Shown one piece after another: positions 5,792-8,872 of a DNA stretch of 8,872 nt. The notes under the pieces are model-generated. The model saw nothing but the letters and a program-made list of their open reading frames with translations, was not told the origin of the DNA and did no database searches. A program made the translations under genes and the position numbers. The DNA comes from JALZEG01 sp036258555 (GTDB lineage: Bacteria; Actinomycetota; CADDZG01; WHSQ01): positions 1 to 8,872 of the forward strand of contig DATADL010000366.1 in the NCBI GenBank assembly GCA_036258555.1, written 5' to 3'. How positions within the stretch are numbered: the stretch's first letter is position 1; each line of letters starts with the position of its first letter.

Positions 5792-6475
5792 CTAGCGAGC
5801 GGGCCGGGGGCCGAAGATCGCCTCGCCGACGCGGACGATCGTCGCCCCCTCCTCTATCGCCTGCTCGAAGTCGGCGCTCATGCCCATCGAGAGGTCGGTG
5901 GCGCCGGGGACCGACGCCGCGACGATGTCGCGTAGGGCCGCGAGGTCGCGGAAGTAGGGCCGCGCCTCGTCGGGGTCGGCGACGCGGGGCGGGATCGTCA
6001 TCAGCCCCCGTACCGCGATCCCGTCCAGGGCCGCCACCTCCTCCGCGAGCCGCACGGCCCCCGCGGGCTCGACGCCGTGCTTCGTCGCCTCGCCACCGGT
6101 GTTCACCTCGACGAGGACGTCCTGCACGATCCCGAGCGACCGCGCCCGCCGCGCGATCGCCTCGGCGAGCCCGTAGCGGTCGACGGAATGGACGAGCTCG
6201 GCCACGCCGACGACGTGGCGCACCTTGTTCGACTGCAGCGGTCCGACGAAGTGCCAGCGCACGCGGTCGCCCAGCACGGCGAACTTCTCGCGCAGCTCCT
6301 GCGCGCGGTTCTCGCCGAAGACCTCGACACCGGCGCCGGCCGCGTCCTTCAACACGTCCGCGGGCCACGTCTTCGAGACGGCGACGAGCGTGACGTCGTC
6401 CGGAGCACGGTCCGCCCGAGCCGCGGCGTCCGCGACGCGAGCGACGACACGCGCGTAGCTCTCGGCGAGCCTCAC
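5792..6475 (-). CDS. yggS: YggS/PROSC-type pyridoxal-phosphate homeostasis protein
   Basis: 227 residues with a fold-type III PLP-binding barrel. The Schiff-base lysine is K35 in VAVSKTWP (32-38). Other family motifs are FGENRAQEL (53-61), WHFVGPLQSNKVR (74-86), VEVNTGGEATKHGV (122-135), RGLMTIPP (156-163), LSMGMSADFEQAI (195-207) and VRVGEAIFG (214-222). These proteins have no known catalytic turnover; they bind PLP and keep vitamin B6 and amino-acid pools in balance in the cytoplasm. The chosen start is GTG at 6475, because it overlaps the pgeF stop as GTGA and gives the family's normal length. The open frame continues upstream inside pgeF, but that part has no family similarity. No clear ribosome binding site is visible, so translation is probably coupled to pgeF. 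The yggS-sepF-yggT-divIVA order is a classical conserved neighbourhood. Confidence 0.96.
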   Translation of the reverse strand: MRLAESYARVVARVADAAARADRAPDDVTLVAVSKTWPADVLKDAAGAGVEVFGENRAQELREKFAVLGDRVRWHFVGPLQSNKVRHVVGVAELVHSVDRYGLAEAIARRARSLGIVQDVLVEVNTGGEATKHGVEPAGAVRLAEEVAALDGIAVRGLMTIPPRVADPDEARPYFRDLAALRDIVAASVPGATDLSMGMSADFEQAIEEGATIVRVGEAIFGPRPAR

Positions 6476-7212
6476 GCCAGCAACGATACGAACGCGCCGT
6501 GGCGGCCGGTCACGCCGTCGCGCCGGTACGAGAAGAAGCGGCGGTCGCACGACGTGCAGATCCCGCTGACCGCGGGCTTCGTCACGCCGGCCCGGCGCAG
6601 CGCCGCGGCGGCGGCGTCGCGGGGGTCGACGTGCGACTCGTCGTGTACGGGAAGCCCCGCGTCCCGGAACGCCTCGACGACCTCCGGACCCACCTCGTAG
6701 CAGCACGCGCCGATCGCCGGGCCGACCCACGCGGCGCGGACGTCGCCGACGCGCTCGGCCCCCTTCGCGATCACGCCCGCGGCGAGGCCGCGCCACCCCG
6801 CGTGGACGATCGCGACGCCCTCTTCTCCCCACAGCACGACGGGCGCGCAGTCCGCCGCGAGGATCGCGAGAACGGATCCCGGCTGCGCGGTGAAGAGCCC
6901 GTCGGCCTCCCCGAGCACCCCGGCGTCGCCCGGCGCGACGTCGAGGACGTCGGCCGCGTGGACCTGGATCGCGAGTGCCAGCCGCGACGCGTCGAAACCC
7001 GCGGCCTCCCCGGCGCGGCGGCGGTTGGCCATCACGTCGCCGCGTTCGTCCCCGACGCGGACCGCGAGGTTCAGCGTGTCGTAGGGGGGCCGGCTCACTC
7101 CGCCGAGGCGAGCGGTGAAGGCGACGAGGACGCCCTCGGCGCGCGCGTCGTCGTCCGCGTACCAGAGGACGTCGCCGGTGCGGTGCTCGTCGAGACGAGG
7201 TGTGAACGACAT
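6472..7212 (-). CDS. pgeF: Peptidoglycan editing factor PgeF (YfiH/DUF152, formerly laccase-domain)
   Basis: 246 residues. PgeF proteins remove wrongly incorporated amino acid from peptidoglycan precursors; older annotations call them polyphenol oxidases, and adenosine-cleaving activity is known for relatives. The metal-site residues are present: H85 in IQVHAADV, C122 in AADCAPVV and H137 in VHAGWRG. Further motifs are GPAIGACCYEVG (164-175) and FFSYRRDGVTGRHGAF (226-241), the usual C-terminus. The N-terminal FTARLGGVS and YDTLNLA are also typical. The frame opens at an ATG at 7251, but that would include the hairpin at 7238-7262 and residues without family character, so ATG at 7212 (MSFTPRLDE) is preferred. 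GAGG lies only 2 nt from it, too close for normal use, while a -10-like CACACT lies 6 nt upstream. The stop overlaps the yggS start by 4 nt. Confidence 0.95.
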   Translation of the reverse strand: MSFTPRLDEHRTGDVLWYADDDARAEGVLVAFTARLGGVSRPPYDTLNLAVRVGDERGDVMANRRRAGEAAGFDASRLALAIQVHAADVLDVAPGDAGVLGEADGLFTAQPGSVLAILAADCAPVVLWGEEGVAIVHAGWRGLAAGVIAKGAERVGDVRAAWVGPAIGACCYEVGPEVVEAFRDAGLPVHDESHVDPRDAAAAALRRAGVTKPAVSGICTSCDRRFFSYRRDGVTGRHGAFVSLLA

Positions 7213-7218
7213 GGCCTC

Positions 7219-7224
7219 AGTGTG
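7219..7224 (-). promoter_or_regulatory. Possible -10 element of pgeF
   Basis: CACACT on the minus strand ends 6 nt before the pgeF ATG at 7212 and keeps only the A2 and T6 positions. It lies just beyond the hairpin that ends the preceding gene, where a promoter for pgeF-yggS would be needed. It is a weak match, listed because it repeats the spacing seen at divIVA, sepF and ileS. Confidence 0.25.
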
Positions 7225-7237
7225 GCCCAAACGCGGA

Positions 7238-7262
7238 ACCGCCCCCTGCAAGAGGGGGCGGT
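7238..7262 (-). terminator. Hairpin terminator after the secreted-protein gene
   Basis: A perfect 9-bp stem, ACCGCCCCC paired with GGGGGCGGT, has a 7-nt loop. It begins 17 nt beyond the stop codon of the secreted-protein gene. The downstream minus-strand sequence TCCGCGTTTGG has only a short T-run, so termination may be imperfect or factor-aided, as is common in high-GC actinobacteria. Confidence 0.65.
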
Positions 7263-7279
7263 CTCCGGAACGGCGTTGG

Positions 7280-7729
7280 TTACCGCGTGAAGGTGGCCTT
7301 GATGTTGCCGCTCGTCGCGGGGCCGGTGCAGCTGGGCTGGTCGGGGCCGGGCGTCGTGTACACGGATACGCGCACGGGAAGGCCGGGCACGATCTGGACC
7401 GGCTCCTCGGTCGCTCCGCACCAGGTCCCCATGATCTCGTACCCGGTGTTGTCGGGGTCGCTGTCCTGCGACATCGTGAACGTCACGGAACCCCCGCCGT
7501 CGTCGGTGATCTCGACGGAGATGTAGTTCTCGTTCGACATCGACGGGAACTCGAACGCGCCACCGGCGGCGGGGCTGCCGACGACGCCGGGGATCCCGAC
7601 CGCCGGGTTCTCGTAAGCGGCCTCCGCCACGCGCGGCTTCGGCTTCTTCTTCTTTCCGGCCGCCGCCGGCGCCACGAGCGCCCCGGCTACGAGCGCCGCA
7701 ACGACGCCGGTGACGATGAGCTTCTTCAT
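7280..7729 (-). CDS. Small secreted protein of unknown function
   Basis: 149 residues starting at ATG 7729. A Sec signal peptide is clear: MKK, a hydrophobic core (4-20), then APAAA with predicted cleavage after A24. The mature protein, about 125 residues, opens with a lysine/proline-rich patch (GKKKKPKPR, 25-33). The rest is rich in Gly, Thr, Val, Ser and Asp, with alternating patterns such as YISVEITDDGGGSVTFTM (69-86), suggesting a beta-sandwich. Two cysteines, C104 and C134, could form a disulfide outside the cell. There is no lipobox, sortase motif or membrane anchor. The start is supported by AGGGGG 6 nt upstream; the frame opens 12 codons earlier, but those residues precede the signal peptide. 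It sits between ftsZ and pgeF with a hairpin on either side, so it is probably an independent transcription unit. I do not recognise the family, and a function cannot be assigned. Confidence 0.85.
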   Translation of the reverse strand: MKKLIVTGVVAALVAGALVAPAAAGKKKKPKPRVAEAAYENPAVGIPGVVGSPAAGGAFEFPSMSNENYISVEITDDGGGSVTFTMSQDSDPDNTGYEIMGTWCGATEEPVQIVPGLPVRVSVYTTPGPDQPSCTGPATSGNIKATFTR

Positions 7730-7735
7730 GTGGGG

Positions 7736-7741
7736 CCCCCT
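7736..7741 (-). promoter_or_regulatory. Ribosome binding site of the secreted-protein gene
   Basis: AGGGGG on the minus strand, 6 nt before ATG at 7729. It supports this start over the upstream ATG at 7765. The G-run is followed by CCCC, so the site could pair with itself. Confidence 0.45.
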
Positions 7742-7812
7742 GTCGCGATGTGCGTCTGCCACCAAGGACTTCTCCGGGCCGCCCCCCGTTTCCTCCCGGC
7801 CCCCGACGCGAA

Positions 7813-7836
7813 GGAGGCGGCCCGAAGGCCGCCTCC
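7813..7836 (-). terminator. ftsZ terminator: 10-bp hairpin with TTCG loop
   Basis: A perfect 10-bp inverted repeat, GGAGGCGGCC / GGCCGCCTCC, encloses TTCG on the minus strand. In RNA the loop is closed by C-G, the very stable cUUCGg tetraloop. It starts 16 nt after the ftsZ stop codon. There is no real T-tract, only TTCG after the stem, so it may act as a stabilising 3' end or a non-canonical terminator. Confidence 0.7.
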
Positions 7837-7852
7837 AGGGTTCCGGACGCCC

Positions 7853-8872
7853 TTACTCGTTGCGCAGGAACGACGGGATGTCGAGGTCCTCCTCGGCGTC
7901 GAAGACCAGGCGCTCCCGCTCGGTCTCGCCGAGGAAGGCGGGCTCGGAGTCGTCGACCGCCGGGATCGAGAAGATCTCCTCCTCCGGCTTGACGAGGTCC
8001 TCGGCCTCCCGCTGGCCCCAGCGGTCGAAGCCGGCGGCGATGACGGTGACGCGCACCTCGTCGCCCAGCGTGTCGTCCACGACCGCGCCGAAGATGATGT
8101 TCGCGTCGGCGTGTGCGGCCTGGGAGATGATCCCCGCCGCCTCGTTGACCTCGAACAGCCCCAGGTCGGACCCACCGGCGATGTTCAGCAGGACGCCGCG
8201 GGCGCCGTCGATGGACGCCTCGAGCAGCGGCGACGAGATGGCCAGCCGCGCGGCCTCGGCGGCGCGGTTCTCCCCGCGGGCCTGGCCGATCCCCATGAGG
8301 GACGACCCGGCGTCGGTCATGACGGCCTTCACGTCTGCGAAGTCGAGGTTGATGAGCCCGGGCGTCGTGATGAGGTCGGTGATGCCCTGCACTCCCTGGA
8401 GGAGCACCTCGTCGGCCATGCGGAACGCCTCGAGGACCGACGTGGTCGCGTCGCCGACGTCGAGCAGGCGGTCGTTGGGGATCACGATGAGCGTGTCGAC
8501 CTTGTCCTTCAGGTTGGCGATGCCGTGCTCGGCCTTGGTCGCGCGCTGGCGGCCCTCGAACCCGAACGGACGCGTGACGACCCCGATCGTGAGGGCCCCG
8601 AGCGACTTGGCGATCTCGGCGACGATCGGCGCGCCGCCGGTGCCGGTCCCGCCGCCCTTCCCGGCGGTTATGAACACCATGTCGGCGCCCTTCAGGACCT
8701 CCTCGATCTCCTCGCGGTGCTCCTCGGCGGCCTGCCTGCCGACCTCGGGGTCGGCGCCGGCGCCGAGCCCGCGCGTGAGCTCGCGTCCGATGTCGAGCTT
8801 CACGTCGGCGTCGGACATCAGCAGCGCCTGGGCGTCGGTGTTGACCGCTACGAACTCGACCCCCTTCAGCCC
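7853..8872 (-). CDS. ftsZ: Cell division protein FtsZ (5' end beyond the window)
   Basis: 339 residues are visible. The reading frame is open to the right edge, entering as GLKGVEFVAVNTDAQALL and then MSDADVK, so the ATG at 8818 is internal. Compared with E. coli FtsZ about 30 N-terminal residues are missing. FtsZ is the tubulin-like GTPase that polymerises at midcell into the division ring. Visible motifs are NTDAQAL (nucleotide site), GLGAGADPEVG, the G-box GGGTGTG (residues 73-79 of the visible part), IPNDRLL, and the T7 catalytic loop NLDFADVKAVM. The C-terminal linker is short and acidic, and the protein ends in DLDIPSFLRNE, the conserved peptide that binds SepF, which is encoded downstream. 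It is the first gene here of the minus-strand division cluster and is closed by the hairpin 16 nt after its TAA stop. Confidence 0.98.
   Translation of the reverse strand, partial: GLKGVEFVAVNTDAQALLMSDADVKLDIGRELTRGLGAGADPEVGRQAAEEHREEIEEVLKGADMVFITAGKGGGTGTGGAPIVAEIAKSLGALTIGVVTRPFGFEGRQRATKAEHGIANLKDKVDTLIVIPNDRLLDVGDATTSVLEAFRMADEVLLQGVQGITDLITTPGLINLDFADVKAVMTDAGSSLMGIGQARGENRAAEAARLAISSPLLEASIDGARGVLLNIAGGSDLGLFEVNEAAGIISQAAHADANIIFGAVVDDTLGDEVRVTVIAAGFDRWGQREAEDLVKPEEEIFSIPAVDDSEPAFLGETERERLVFDAEEDLDIPSFLRNE

Noticed and set aside
4923..6368. A 481-codon minus-strand frame across yggT, sepF and yggS
   Set aside because: It is an Arg-rich frame-shifted shadow over three well-identified genes.
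6476..6832. Upstream extension of the yggS frame inside pgeF
   Set aside because: The extra 119 residues are low-complexity and lie entirely within pgeF. The GTG overlapping the pgeF stop gives the normal family length.
7213..7251. Upstream ATG for pgeF
   Set aside because: It would place the hairpin at 7238-7262 in the coding region and add residues without family character.
6499..7290. A 263-codon plus-strand frame opposite pgeF
   Set aside because: No domain is recognisable, and the pgeF metal-site motifs on the other strand are complete.
1..8872. Mobile elements, CRISPR arrays, tRNA or rRNA genes, phage genes
   Set aside because: No terminal inverted repeats, transposase motifs, regularly spaced repeats or RNA gene signatures were seen. 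Gene content is housekeeping apart from the small hypothetical genes.

Overview
The window is high-GC DNA (roughly 70%) with strong G/C preference at third codon positions. It reads as a chromosomal segment of an actinomycetote. The clearest sign is the run ftsZ, pgeF, yggS, sepF, yggT, divIVA on the minus strand, which is the distal end of the actinobacterial division and cell-wall (dcw) cluster. The FtsZ tail, the SepF and the DivIVA (Wag31-type) proteins all fit that phylum. The gene set does not fix class or genus. There are no mobile elements, CRISPR arrays, tRNA or rRNA genes.

Layout, left to right. Positions 1-107 (minus) hold the lysine/alanine-rich N-terminus of a protein that runs off the left edge. 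It is divergent from ileS (181-3324, plus), a long type-2 isoleucyl-tRNA synthetase whose HIGH signature is replaced by the swapped form G-I-H-H. Everything to the right of ileS is on the minus strand. Reading from the right edge in the direction of transcription: ftsZ (5' end outside the window), a hairpin terminator, a small secreted protein, a second hairpin, pgeF, yggS (GTGA overlap), sepF, yggT, divIVA, a 57-residue two-helix membrane protein (3772-3945), and a stand-alone response-regulator receiver protein. The receiver gene's 3' end overlaps the 3' end of ileS by 45 bp, convergently.

How the genes fit together. FtsZ forms the division ring. SepF binds the FtsZ C-terminal peptide (conserved here) and tethers the ring to the membrane, as expected in bacteria of this type. 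DivIVA marks poles and septa and organises cell-wall growth. YggT is a small membrane protein of the same conserved neighbourhood. PgeF edits mis-made peptidoglycan precursors, and YggS keeps pyridoxal phosphate and amino-acid pools balanced. The receiver protein and the small membrane protein sit at the downstream end of the cluster and have no proven role.

Regulation. Several starts (ileS, divIVA, sepF, possibly pgeF and the left-edge gene) lack a Shine-Dalgarno sequence and instead have a -10-like hexamer 6-9 nt before the start codon. This is the arrangement of leaderless transcripts, common in actinobacteria. Other starts (yggT, the secreted protein) have ordinary ribosome binding sites, and yggS appears translationally coupled to pgeF. 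Most of the window is conserved housekeeping DNA. The points most worth a second look are the IleRS motif, the unlabelled small membrane gene, the leaderless pattern, and the receiver gene overlapping ileS. I see no clear evidence for a wholly new system.
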